NCBI RefSeq assembly: GCF_017590215.1
Contig: NZ_JAFFPK010000008.1
Location: 1 to 62,118, forward strand
Length of the DNA: 62,118 nt
Reading direction: 5' to 3'
Origin: Clostridium sp. CCUG 7971
GTDB lineage: Bacteria; Bacillota; Clostridia; Peptostreptococcales; Peptostreptococcaceae
Shown piece by piece: positions 44,711 through 54,014 of this stretch. The stretch's first letter is position 1. Each line of letters starts with the position of its first letter. The notes beneath the pieces were generated by a model. It was not told the origin of the DNA. It saw only the letters and a list, made by a program, of their open reading frames with translations, and ran no database searches. The translations under genes and the position numbers were made by a program.

Positions 44711-47413
44711 CTAATTTCCTATAGCTATCGTTGCTATTTCAGATTTTGTTAAACTAATTGAATCTTCTATGATATTTTTCATATCTTCTTCCAATATATT
44801 TGTTTTGTACTTTTTACCTTTTATTTCACACTTATTTATATTTAATGAAGAATCTTCATCTGATGCATTAAATACTCTAAGTATTGTCTTATTATTTTCA
44901 TTTAACTTTAATGTAGACCACATTATCTCCTTACCTTCAATGTCTAATAAATTATAATTATGACTTATTCCATCTGCCTTAAGATCTAGTTGTTTAGTGA
45001 TTACTGGCACTTGGAACATGTTAGCTTCTCTAAATGATTCATACATATTTCGTCCATGAGTTATAATTTCTAATTCTGCTTCATATTGTCCTTGACACTG
45101 TGCTTGGGGAGTTTCAAACACTCCCCAGTCTCCTAGCTCTCTAACACTTCTAAGAAGAGTTACAGCTATATGATTTCTTTTATCATTTAACATCTCATAC
45201 TCGTTTAAACCTTTGTTTGCTATTGTAATACCATAGTCTTCATTATGAACATTTACAAAACTATGTTGATGTTGGCAGTTACTTGGATTTTCCCAAGTTT
45301 CATAAGTAGTATTACTTCTTTTTGCTACCTCAAAGATAGATTCTGCAAAATGAACATCAGATTTTATATCTGTAGCAAATAACATTCTCATTCTATGGTC
45401 TTTAGCTATATTATTAAATGATGATTTTATTTTTAATCCTTTAGATGATTTTTCTAACGTTAAAGTTGTCTTTATTATTAATGTTACAGTTTCTTTAAGT
45501 CTTTGAGATTTTCTATGTTTAAATTCTAAAACTTCTTCTATCTCTTCATTTAATAATTCATTTGCACTAGATGGTACTTCAAAATTATGAATAATTTCAA
45601 CTACTGCTTTATAAGGTAAGTCCTCAACTACTTTTATATCTGCTTTTATATCTTTTGTAGTTAAAGGCACTTCTCCAACTGGTTTCATATAAATATATTC
45701 ATTCCCTATATCACCAGTATTTTCATATATACATAAGTCTTTAAATTCTTTATTAGTATTTTTATCTAGTATATTAACTGATCCATTTTCATTTATTTTA
45801 ACTTTTATATTTTCATTTTCTAATGTATTTTCGTTTACTAATGAATTTTTAGATTCATTGTCTATACTTTCATCATCTTTTACTAAAGCATATGTATCCC
45901 ATCCAAATGATTTTATATTTTTAGTTTCAAGTTCTACTCTAACTAATCTACAATAGTATGGCTGTCTGAATTTATCATCTGGTAAATCATAATCAAACTT
46001 TATTCCTAAATCAGTTATTTTTGCATCTATTTTATTTCCATCTATATCTACTACTTTAAATTTAGGTAATGATACCTTCCTCATTTCCTTAGCTATTTCA
46101 TTAGGATGACCTTCTCTGAAATACTTTTTATAAAGCTTAATATCAGTAGCTACTACTGAACATCTATCATATCCTGTAGTATTTACTACCATAAACGGAT
46201 GTACTTCTTCACCTAATTGTAAAAATTTTTCTGTATTAATTTGACTACCTAAATACATTAAACTTTCATTTATTATATACTTTGCAACGTCTTTTGCTTT
46301 ATCAAATCTTGCTACCATTTCTCTGTGTACTTCATCTACACTACAACCACATATACTATCATGAGGATGATTTTTCATTAAAGATTTCCACCCATATTCA
46401 AATAAGTGATGAGGATATTCAAATCCAAAGCTGTGTGCCATAGTTGCTAATGGTTCAGCTACTTTTTCAAATAAAGTTTGGCATAATTGATTCCACTGTT
46501 TCAAATAAACTCTAGCTGAAGCAGTATTTACTAATGTATACCATCCATCAGTTTGTTGACTTCTAAGCTCTCCTTTTATAACTTGTAAATCATCATTCAT
46601 ATTTTCTCTTAATTCTTTTACATAGTCATCAAAATTAGAATGTACAAATTCTATATCATCGTATAAATCTTTTGCAGTATTTATTGCCTTAGATAAATCT
46701 GTTTGTATTGGTTGATGATCACACCCATTCATAAATAATAATTGATTAGAAGATGCAAACTTTGATGCATCATTTAGTCTTTTATCCCAATACTCCTTTG
46801 CTTCATCAGCATATACAGGAACTTCCATTCCATTACAATACCAATTTGCAAATAATATACCTAATACTCTTGATCCATCTGGTGATTCCCAATACATTTC
46901 TGAATATGGTGATTCAAATTTATCATCTGCACTTACTTCATTATTAAATCCTGTTGGCTTTACACCTCTTCCAAATGCTGCAGTATATATCCCAGCTTGT
47001 TTTAATATTTGAGGAGCTTGCCCCATATTTCCAAAAGAATCCGGGAAATATCCTACCTTAGCTACGTCTTTGTTATATTTTCCTGCATCTTTATGACCGT
47101 ATTGTAAATTTCTGATATTCGATTCACTGCTAGTTAAAAATTCATCCTGTAATACATACCATGGACCTATTTTTAATTTTCCTTCTTTTATTACTTTTTC
47201 TAATAATTCTCTTCTCTGTGGCCTTACTTCTAGGTAATCTTCTAATAAAACAGTTTGACCATCTAAGTGATAATATTTAAATTCATGATCATTTTCAAAA
47301 GTATCTAAAAGTGTATCCATAGTTTTTATAAGCATCATATGATGAGTTTCATATGGTAAATACCATTCTCTGTCCCAATGTGTATGAGATATTATGTGCG
47401 CTTTTTTTCTCAT
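44711..47413 (-). CDS. GH38 alpha-mannosidase (MngB/streptococcal type)
   Basis: A 900-residue cytoplasmic GH38 enzyme. The zinc-binding motif SHTHWDREW is at residue ~9. The nucleophile Asp lies in GYFPDSFGNMGQAPQILKQAG near residue 124. A zinc ligand His is in HPHDSICGCSVDEVHREM, and C-terminal beta-sandwich domains follow. It is close in layout to the streptococcal enzyme that removes alpha-1,3-mannose from N-glycans. GGGGGA precedes the ATG. It is the second gene of the GH38-GH38-manA unit. Confidence 0.94.
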   Translation of the reverse strand: MRKKAHIISHTHWDREWYLPYETHHMMLIKTMDTLLDTFENDHEFKYYHLDGQTVLLEDYLEVRPQRRELLEKVIKEGKLKIGPWYVLQDEFLTSSESNIRNLQYGHKDAGKYNKDVAKVGYFPDSFGNMGQAPQILKQAGIYTAAFGRGVKPTGFNNEVSADDKFESPYSEMYWESPDGSRVLGILFANWYCNGMEVPVYADEAKEYWDKRLNDASKFASSNQLLFMNGCDHQPIQTDLSKAINTAKDLYDDIEFVHSNFDDYVKELRENMNDDLQVIKGELRSQQTDGWYTLVNTASARVYLKQWNQLCQTLFEKVAEPLATMAHSFGFEYPHHLFEYGWKSLMKNHPHDSICGCSVDEVHREMVARFDKAKDVAKYIINESLMYLGSQINTEKFLQLGEEVHPFMVVNTTGYDRCSVVATDIKLYKKYFREGHPNEIAKEMRKVSLPKFKVVDIDGNKIDAKITDLGIKFDYDLPDDKFRQPYYCRLVRVELETKNIKSFGWDTYALVKDDESIDNESKNSLVNENTLENENIKVKINENGSVNILDKNTNKEFKDLCIYENTGDIGNEYIYMKPVGEVPLTTKDIKADIKVVEDLPYKAVVEIIHNFEVPSSANELLNEEIEEVLEFKHRKSQRLKETVTLIIKTTLTLEKSSKGLKIKSSFNNIAKDHRMRMLFATDIKSDVHFAESIFEVAKRSNTTYETWENPSNCQHQHSFVNVHNEDYGITIANKGLNEYEMLNDKRNHIAVTLLRSVRELGDWGVFETPQAQCQGQYEAELEIITHGRNMYESFREANMFQVPVITKQLDLKADGISHNYNLLDIEGKEIMWSTLKLNENNKTILRVFNASDEDSSLNINKCEIKGKKYKTNILEEDMKNIIEDSISLTKSEIATIAIGN

Positions 47414-47468
47414 TATTTTAGTCCCCCATTTTATAATATTTATTTGAATTTTGTTATTTTATAGAGTT

Positions 47469-47515
47469 AAGGTAACTTCCTTACCGTAGTTAGTATAAAG
47501 TAAGAAAGTTACCTT
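47469..47515 (-). other. Intercistronic hairpin between the two GH38 genes
   Basis: AAGGTAACTT-CTTAC stem and complement with one mismatch/bulge; no T run on the minus strand. Likely a processing or stabilising element. Confidence 0.55.
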
Positions 47516-47546
47516 TGGAGTATATATAAAATTTAAAATAGTTAGC

Positions 47547-50500
47547 TTATTTATTCATTTTTATCTTTATTGTTTTTATTTCATAAGGAGTTAATGTTAA
47601 GTTTATTTCTTTTTCATTTCTTAACTCTTCTATAGCTCTTTCCATTAAATCAGTTTCTTGCCATGCATTTATTTCATATCCACTAGTTATATTTACATAT
47701 TGCTTACTTCCTGCATATTCATGCAAACGAATAACCACTGCATCTTCATCTTCACATTTCTTTATAGCATCAACTAATACATACGCATCATTGAAGTTAA
47801 ACATCTTATTTGGTATATCTTCTCTTATGCATCCATTTATATAAGTTAATGGTTGATTTAATTCATAAGCTGCTTTAACTGTATTACCTTCAATGAAGTC
47901 TTTGCTATGTGGAAGTAATGAGTAAGTGAAGTTTTGCTCTCCTTGATCTTGTACTGGATCTGGATGAGTAGCTGATTTCAATAATGTTAATCTTATTACA
48001 TTATCTTTTATATCATGACCATACTTACAGTTATTTAATAAACTTACTCCATAATCTCTTTGAGATAAGTCTACCCATTGTTGAGCTACAGTTTCAAACC
48101 TTGCCATATCCCAACTTGTATTCCAATGAGTAGGTCTCTTAACATTACCAAACTGAACATCATAAGTTGCCATTGTACTTCTTACATCTACTGGGAATGC
48201 TACTTTTAATAATTGCTTTTGCTCTCTCCAGTCAACATTAGTTACAAAGTCTATTCTTCTATTATCTGCATACACTACCATGTCTTGGTTTATAGTAGTA
48301 TTCATATATTTGTAGCTAAATCTTACAACTGCTTTTAGGTTTTTACACTCTATTAACTCTATATTTTGTAAATCAGTAACTTCTCTCATTTTTTCTTGGT
48401 AATAGATATCTATATCCCAAGCTTCATGTGCCATTGGCTTATCTTCAAACATTTGTAGAACATTTCCTCTTTGTCCTTTAGCTAATACTTCTCTATTATT
48501 AGTTTTATCAAATATAGAAGTTAATTGACCAACTTCATTCCATTTTATTTTATAGTTAGGAGTAGTTATTTCATACTTACTATATTTAAATACTTCTCCA
48601 TTTTCTTCTATAGCTTCTTCCTTTAAAGTTATTCTTTTCCATCCTGTTGAAGGAACATCTTTAACCTTTACTATATACTTTCCTTTTTCTTTTTGTGCTT
48701 CTAACTTATTTCCATCTTCATCATAGAAATTACCTACTAAATCAGTTTCTATTTCTACAACTTCAGTTCTATCCCAGTTAGCATTATTTATAACTGTAAA
48801 AGTTCCTTCTTTTTCATTCACTAGCGTTTTATTAAATTCATCCCTCGCATCAAGTGCTAAATCCTCAGCTTCTTTATATTCTATTTTTGCATCTTCATAA
48901 ACTTCTGTAATTGAAGAGCCTGGTATTATATCATGGAATTGATTTCTAAGTATAGTTTTCCATCCTTTAAGTAAGTTAGTACTTGGATATAATGCCCAAT
49001 CATTATTTATTAATGAATTTACAGCTCCTAACCATTCAGTTTCTCTATATAAAAGTTCTAATTTTCTATTCATCATTTTAGTATAAGCTTGGCTTGTATA
49101 TGTTCCCCTATGATACTCTAAATATAATTCTCCATCCCAAGTATGAACATATTCGTTAGTATTTTCTACTTTTTCTCTTAAAGCTTTGAAATACTCTCCT
49201 GCTTTTCCTGTTTTAACATTTGGAAGTCCTGGCATCTTATCTAATCTTCTTCTATACTCTAGCATTTCACGGTTTACACCACCACCGCCATCTCCAAATC
49301 CATAAGAAACTAAAAGATCTTTAGTTAAGTTTTTATCTGTATAAGCATCCCATACACCTTTTACAGTTTTTGGTGTAAGCCTTCCATTATATGTGTAAAA
49401 CCATGATCCCGGTTGACTCCATGGTTCTGGAGTAGTTATAAAGTGAGTTAATATTTCAGAACCATCTATACCTCTCCAGTTAAATGTATCGTGTGGCATT
49501 CTATTGTATTGATTCCAGCTTATTTTTGTAGTCATAAATGTTTTTATACCTGATTTTTTTAATATTTGAGGTAAAGCCCATGAATAGCCAAATACATCTG
49601 GCAACCATAAATATTCAACATCTTTGTTAAATTCTTCTTTTATGAACCTTGAACCAACTAATAATTGTCTAACTAATGATTCTCCTGATGGTATATTACA
49701 ATCTGCTTCTAACCACATACCTCCATCAATCTCCCATGAACCATCTGCTACTTTTTGTTTTATAGCTTCATATAATTCCGGATAATCATTTTTTACATAT
49801 TCATATAATTGTGGCTGTGTTTGTAAAAATACATACTCTGGATATCTTTCCATAAGCCTAAGTACTGTAGAAAATGATCTAGCGCATTTTTCTCTAGTAT
49901 GTTTTAATCTCCATAACCATGCAACATCTATATGAGTATGACCTATACAAGTTACATTAACTACTGAGTGCTTATCTATTTTATCTATTTCTTCATTTAA
50001 ATAATCTGCTGCTTTATGAGCTGATTCATAGAATGATTCACTTCCTGGGTAAGACCAATCTATAAATTTAAAAGCATCATTTAGTATTTTTGTTAAATTA
50101 ACTTTATCTACAGAGTACTCATCTAACTCCCCTATTGTTTCTAAAATTACCATTGCATTATAATATAAATCATCCATTTTTTCATCTAGCCATGCAATTT
50201 GTGCTCTATTTATACGATGTTCTTGATCTCTTTTTACTCCTCCACCTTCAAGTCCTGTCCATAGTCTAAACATTAACTCTAAGTTAGTTCCTGAAGTCCC
50301 TTCTGGGAAAAATACTTCTTTATGGTTGCTATCAACACCTTGGTATGGCTTATTATTTAAATAAAATAACGATTCAAACCCTGAGTTGTTACCCGCTCCT
50401 GTTTCCCCAAAATCAAATATACCAACTACCTTATTTTCTCCCCAAGATTTAGGTACTTCTACAACTTTATTCATCCAAAGGTATAAATCTCTACCTTTCC

Positions 50501-50669
50501 AAGTTTCCCCTGTTCTTATTACTCCATCAAATTCTGTTGGTATTTCAGGATTTATATCTCTATCACCATTTAATTTAGTATTAAAGTATTCAAGCTCTAT
50601 TAAATCTCTATATCTATAATTATCTAACTCATGTATTCTATTTCTAAGTTTATCTATTGTATAAAACAT
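47547..50669 (-). CDS. GH38 alpha-mannosidase (Ams1/MAN2C1 type)
   Basis: A 1040-residue cytoplasmic GH38 enzyme of the long type related to yeast vacuolar Ams1 and mammalian cytosolic MAN2C1. A ~230-residue N-terminal region precedes the catalytic barrel. The zinc motif is GHTHIDVAWLWRL, and the nucleophile Asp is in LWLPDVFGYSWALPQIL. The HDIIPGSSI zinc ligand region and a long beta C-terminus follow. Relatives act broadly on alpha-1,2/1,3/1,6 mannose. The difference in type from its neighbour suggests division of labour. It is first in its operon, behind a near-consensus promoter. Confidence 0.94.
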   Translation of the reverse strand: MFYTIDKLRNRIHELDNYRYRDLIELEYFNTKLNGDRDINPEIPTEFDGVIRTGETWKGRDLYLWMNKVVEVPKSWGENKVVGIFDFGETGAGNNSGFESLFYLNNKPYQGVDSNHKEVFFPEGTSGTNLELMFRLWTGLEGGGVKRDQEHRINRAQIAWLDEKMDDLYYNAMVILETIGELDEYSVDKVNLTKILNDAFKFIDWSYPGSESFYESAHKAADYLNEEIDKIDKHSVVNVTCIGHTHIDVAWLWRLKHTREKCARSFSTVLRLMERYPEYVFLQTQPQLYEYVKNDYPELYEAIKQKVADGSWEIDGGMWLEADCNIPSGESLVRQLLVGSRFIKEEFNKDVEYLWLPDVFGYSWALPQILKKSGIKTFMTTKISWNQYNRMPHDTFNWRGIDGSEILTHFITTPEPWSQPGSWFYTYNGRLTPKTVKGVWDAYTDKNLTKDLLVSYGFGDGGGGVNREMLEYRRRLDKMPGLPNVKTGKAGEYFKALREKVENTNEYVHTWDGELYLEYHRGTYTSQAYTKMMNRKLELLYRETEWLGAVNSLINNDWALYPSTNLLKGWKTILRNQFHDIIPGSSITEVYEDAKIEYKEAEDLALDARDEFNKTLVNEKEGTFTVINNANWDRTEVVEIETDLVGNFYDEDGNKLEAQKEKGKYIVKVKDVPSTGWKRITLKEEAIEENGEVFKYSKYEITTPNYKIKWNEVGQLTSIFDKTNNREVLAKGQRGNVLQMFEDKPMAHEAWDIDIYYQEKMREVTDLQNIELIECKNLKAVVRFSYKYMNTTINQDMVVYADNRRIDFVTNVDWREQKQLLKVAFPVDVRSTMATYDVQFGNVKRPTHWNTSWDMARFETVAQQWVDLSQRDYGVSLLNNCKYGHDIKDNVIRLTLLKSATHPDPVQDQGEQNFTYSLLPHSKDFIEGNTVKAAYELNQPLTYINGCIREDIPNKMFNFNDAYVLVDAIKKCEDEDAVVIRLHEYAGSKQYVNITSGYEINAWQETDLMERAIEELRNEKEINLTLTPYEIKTIKIKMNK

Positions 50670-50719
50670 ATTGTCCTCCCCTAAAACCTTTTTATATAAG
50701 TTTTCTTATTCATATTTCG

Positions 50720-50749
50720 ATTATAATTTAGAAACGTTTTCAATGTCAA
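50720..50749 (-). promoter_or_regulatory. Promoter with LacI/CcpA-like operator for GH38-GH38-manA
   Basis: TTGACA (50744-50749), an 18-base spacer and TATAAT (50720-50725). The spacer holds TTGAAAACGTTTCTAA (50728-50743), centred on the palindrome AAACGTTT and close to the cre/LacI-family pattern. A repressor bound there would block RNA polymerase. About 50 bases lie between the -10 and the ATG. Confidence 0.7.
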
Positions 50750-50831
50750 TTTTCTACACATATATACTTATTTAGTGCAGTTTTTATAATATGAGTATAG
50801 CTGTTTATTATAAAGTTTACTTTGCTCATAT

Positions 50832-50850
50832 CGCCAACACGTTTCTCAAG
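50832..50850 (-). promoter_or_regulatory. Second operator-like or repeat-derived motif
   Basis: CTTGAGAAACGTGTTGGCG on the minus strand contains an AAACGTGTT half-palindrome like an operator. It also shares GTGTTGGCG with the dispersed intergenic motif at 54577-54596. It lies just past the ROK stop at 50865. Confidence 0.3.
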
Positions 50851-50864
50851 TTTAAATATTTATA

Positions 50865-51800
50865 TTATAGAAATGCTGCTCCTATTATTCCCGCATCAGA
50901 CCCTAAAGTAGCACATACAACTTTTGCAAACTCTTCATTCCTATAAAGTACATACTCTCTTATAATTAGTTCTATATCTTTAAGTATGATATCAGATGCT
51001 CTAGATACTCCTCCGCCAATAGATATAATCTCTGGATCTAATATATTTATAATACTAGCCATCGCTTTAGCTAAATACATTTTAAATCTAGTAATTATCT
51101 TTATGGCTACTTCATCACCTTGTCTATAGGCATCAAATACAATCTTAGCAGTTATTTGTTCTAGATCACCTTCAACAAAATCTAGTATTATACTTTTTCT
51201 ACCTTCTTTTATTAGCTTTCTAGCATACTTTATAATTGCAGTTGCTGAGCAAAAAGTTTCTAGACATCCATTATTTCCACAGTTACAATCAAAATAGTTT
51301 TCTCCTATTATTGCATGACCTATTTCAGATCCCATACCGTGAGCCCCTGTAAATGCTTTTTCATTTATTATTATTCCACCACCAACTCCAGTACCTAGAG
51401 TATACATAACTGCAACGCTAGCATCTTTCATACTTCCAAATTTAGCTTCACCAAGTGCAGCTACTGTAGCATCATTTTCAGCATTAACTTTAACTTCAGG
51501 AAATCTTCTTTTTAAAGCACCCATAAAATCAACTTCAAACCATCCTAAATTTACACAGGTTACTAATCCCGTTTTGTTTATAAAGCTTGGAACACCAAAA
51601 CCTATGGATTCTATAGTGTTTATACTTAAGTTATTCTCCTCTAATAAACTCCTTACTAGAGTATTTATATCATCCATTACCTTATCAAATCCACCATCGA
51701 TATCAGTTTTGCACTCTTTTCTAAAAAGAATTTTACCAAACTCATCAACTATTCCAGCTTGAATCCCTGTTCCCCCAATGTCAACTCCAACAAAATACAT
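50865..51800 (-). CDS. ROK-family glucokinase-type sugar kinase
   Basis: A 311-residue ROK kinase with a full zinc site. GVDIGGTGIQAGI opens the protein; the catalytic Asp lies in AENDATVAALGE; GTGVGGGIII binds phosphate; and MGSEIGHAII followed by CNCGNNGCLETF gives the His-Cys3 zinc ligands. The start at 51800 is preferred because AAGGAGG lies five bases upstream; the frame extends 11 codons further. Likely substrates are glucose, mannose or N-acetylmannosamine/glucosamine. It is upstream of the GH38 operon, perhaps as its own unit, and complements the zinc-less ROK at 32320. Confidence 0.93.
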   Translation of the reverse strand: MYFVGVDIGGTGIQAGIVDEFGKILFRKECKTDIDGGFDKVMDDINTLVRSLLEENNLSINTIESIGFGVPSFINKTGLVTCVNLGWFEVDFMGALKRRFPEVKVNAENDATVAALGEAKFGSMKDASVAVMYTLGTGVGGGIIINEKAFTGAHGMGSEIGHAIIGENYFDCNCGNNGCLETFCSATAIIKYARKLIKEGRKSIILDFVEGDLEQITAKIVFDAYRQGDEVAIKIITRFKMYLAKAMASIINILDPEIISIGGGVSRASDIILKDIELIIREYVLYRNEEFAKVVCATLGSDAGIIGAAFL

Positions 51801-52078
51801 ATTTTCCTCCTTAAAAACTTTTAACTTTATCATATTTTAATTTATTTATATATCACTTTTTAGAAAAGTAATTTAATTCTTTGATTAACTCCTTAATTCT
51901 ATATTATATTAATGATTTTAATAGTAAAAGTTCAAATATCTAACTTTTTCTATACTTATCTTATATTCAACTTTAAAATCTACAGTTTTATGAAAACATT
52001 TTCTTTATTATATTTAATCCATACCTTATACTAATTACTATAAACATTAATTCGAATCAACCATTGGGGGTATTTAGT

Positions 52079-52627
52079 ATGAATAAGCTTGAATCAATAA
52101 AACTATTTAATGACTTACAACAAGTATCAAAAAAATATAGTAATTTAGAATTAAAAAATAATGAAAAAGAGTTAGAAGACAATAAAAAATTTAATTCTTT
52201 AATTCAATTTTATAAATCAAACATTAATCAAATAAAAGAAAGAGCTCATCTTATATCTAAAGAAACTAGGGAAGAGTTAAAAAATTCAAACTCTAAAGAT
52301 ATTTATAAAACTCTTCTTCAGCTTAATAATTTCGCTAGTGATAAATATAAAAATTTAAGCTTAAGTAATATGGATATGGAATCTACTACAGTTAAAGCAG
52401 TTATGCTTACAACTATAGATGAATTAATTCTTATAAATGAGTCTATTAAAAATAAAGACTATTTAAAAGATAAAAATACTTACTTTTATATCTATGAAAA
52501 AATTACTGTAAATGCATTTTTGACTTTTTTAGCTTTAAAAGATATGGATATTGAAAAATATAAAATAGATAACTTATCTCAAGCTATACTTAGCCAAATC
52601 CAAACTCTATCTTTTATATCTTTATAA
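52079..52627 (+). CDS. Hypothetical helical protein, 182 aa
   Basis: Not recognised. The protein is Lys/Asn/Leu/Ser-rich and predicted to be mostly alpha-helical, with no signal or membrane segment. The ATG at 52079 has GGGGG nine bases upstream; an earlier TTG overlaps that site. A strong terminator follows. It is divergent from the ROK gene and lies between the glycan locus and its candidate repressor, but nothing in the sequence ties it to sugar use. Confidence 0.7.
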   Translation: MNKLESIKLFNDLQQVSKKYSNLELKNNEKELEDNKKFNSLIQFYKSNINQIKERAHLISKETREELKNSNSKDIYKTLLQLNNFASDKYKNLSLSNMDMESTTVKAVMLTTIDELILINESIKNKDYLKDKNTYFYIYEKITVNAFLTFLALKDMDIEKYKIDNLSQAILSQIQTLSFISL

Positions 52628-52649
52628 TAAAAACTTTTTGATTTATCAG

Positions 52650-52687
52650 ATATGGCACTTAATTTTTTAAGTGTCATATTTTATTGT
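52650..52687 (+). terminator. Terminator of the 52079 gene
   Basis: An ATATG-CACTTAA / TTAAGTG-CATAT stem followed by a T-rich run, 23 bases past the stop. Confidence 0.88.
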
Positions 52688-52706
52688 TTCTACTTAAAAT
52701 TTATAC

Positions 52707-52851
52707 AAGTTGATATACTTGATATATTTTTATTTATTTATTCTTTAATAATATACATGTATAATTATCTTAATTACACTGTATCAACAATGTTTTTTAT
52801 AGTCAATAATGCTTTTTAAAGTTGTATATTAAGTTGATATTGTTGGTATAT
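52707..52851 (+). promoter_or_regulatory. Upstream region of the GntR-LacI regulator with repeated motifs
   Basis: AAGTTGATAT-N2-TTG-N-TATAT occurs at 52707-52727 and again at 52831-52851, 124 bases apart, and an inverted, related GTATCAACAAT lies at 52781-52791. A possible promoter (weak TTTATT, 17 bases, TATAAT at 52760-52765) lies between the two copies. This fits autoregulation with DNA looping, but it is inference from repeats in AT-rich DNA. Confidence 0.4.
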
Positions 52852-52866
52852 ATCAAGGAGGTAACT

Positions 52867-53973
52867 TTGCTAATGAATGATAAAAATTCTCCATTATATA
52901 TGAAAATTAAGGAATATTTACTAGATCTTATTGATAAAAATAAAGATATTCCAAATTATAAACTTCCATCTGAAAATCAATTAGCTCTTAAATTTGATGC
53001 AAGTAGAATTTCAGCTAAAAACGCAATAAAGTCCCTTCAAAATGAAGGTCTAGTTTACAGGCTTCAAGGAAAAGGAACTTTTATAAATCATAATATAAAT
53101 TCCCATTGTAAATCTTTAAAAAATACAACAGACTCTATTAAGATTTCTAATTCTAAAAATGAGAATATTATATGCATGTTAATACCATGGATAGATAGTA
53201 GATTTGCTATAAATATAATAAATGGAGCTAAGGAATATCTTGAATCTAATGATTTTAAGTTAGTATTAATGATTACCGATACAGACCAAGATAAAGAAAA
53301 AGAACTTATAAAAACAGCTTTAAATATGAATTGTAGAGGTTTAATTATTTTCCCTAGTGATAACCAAATATATAATCCTGAAATTTTAAAACTTTCTCTT
53401 AATAAGTTTCCTACAGTATTAATAGATAGAAAATTAGAAGGTTTAGATATAAGCTATATTGCTAGTGATCATTTTAATTCTGCTTTTAATGCCACTGAGT
53501 ATTTAATTAATAAAGGCCATACTAATATAGGTTTTATTAGTCCTAGTCCTAAAATTGCATCCTCTGTATGTGAAAGAATACATGGATATGAAAAAGCTTT
53601 AAGTTCTAGTGTTGGATTAAGAGATCAGTTAAAATTAACTCTTCCATTCGAATTAGAAAATAGAACTCAACTATTAAAAAATTTTTTATCTAAAAATAAA
53701 GATATCTCAGCTATAATTTGCGATGGAGGAATGACAGGACTTAGCTTAATTAAAATAATCTATTCTCTAGGTCTTAAGTGTCCTGATGATATAGAACTTA
53801 TTCTATATGACAATGAATTTGAGCAATACATGGATTTTCTTCCATGCAAGCCTATTGTAATAGAGCAAAATCCTCATGAAATAGGATATGCTTCGGGTAA
53901 AGTTTTACATAATCTAATAGCTAATAAATCATCACCTCAAAGTATAACAATAAACGAAAAAATCATATTTTAG
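52867..53973 (+). CDS. GntR-LacI (AraR-type) transcriptional regulator
   Basis: A ~368-residue regulator. The N-terminal GntR winged helix (SPLYMKIKEYLL ... LPSENQLALKFDASRISAKNAIKSLQNEG) is followed by a LacI/periplasmic-binding-protein-like sugar-binding domain (from ENIICMLIPW on; VLIDRKLEGLDISYIASDH). This is the AraR architecture, in which sugar binding releases DNA. A TTG at 52867 has AAGGAGG five bases upstream; the ATG two codons later is 11 bases away and is the alternative. As the only classical repressor beside the glycan locus, it is a candidate controller of the GH38 operon or of its own transcript. Confidence 0.9.
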   Translation: MLMNDKNSPLYMKIKEYLLDLIDKNKDIPNYKLPSENQLALKFDASRISAKNAIKSLQNEGLVYRLQGKGTFINHNINSHCKSLKNTTDSIKISNSKNENIICMLIPWIDSRFAINIINGAKEYLESNDFKLVLMITDTDQDKEKELIKTALNMNCRGLIIFPSDNQIYNPEILKLSLNKFPTVLIDRKLEGLDISYIASDHFNSAFNATEYLINKGHTNIGFISPSPKIASSVCERIHGYEKALSSSVGLRDQLKLTLPFELENRTQLLKNFLSKNKDISAIICDGGMTGLSLIKIIYSLGLKCPDDIELILYDNEFEQYMDFLPCKPIVIEQNPHEIGYASGKVLHNLIANKSSPQSITINEKIIF

Positions 53974-53983
53974 TATATAAAAA

Positions 53984-54014
53984 TTAAAGTGCTGATATAT
54001 TATCAGCACTTTAA
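53984..54014. terminator. Bidirectional terminator between the regulator and the 54011 gene
   Basis: A perfect 14-bp stem TTAAAGTGCTGATA with a 3-base loop, shared by the two convergent genes. Confidence 0.9.
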
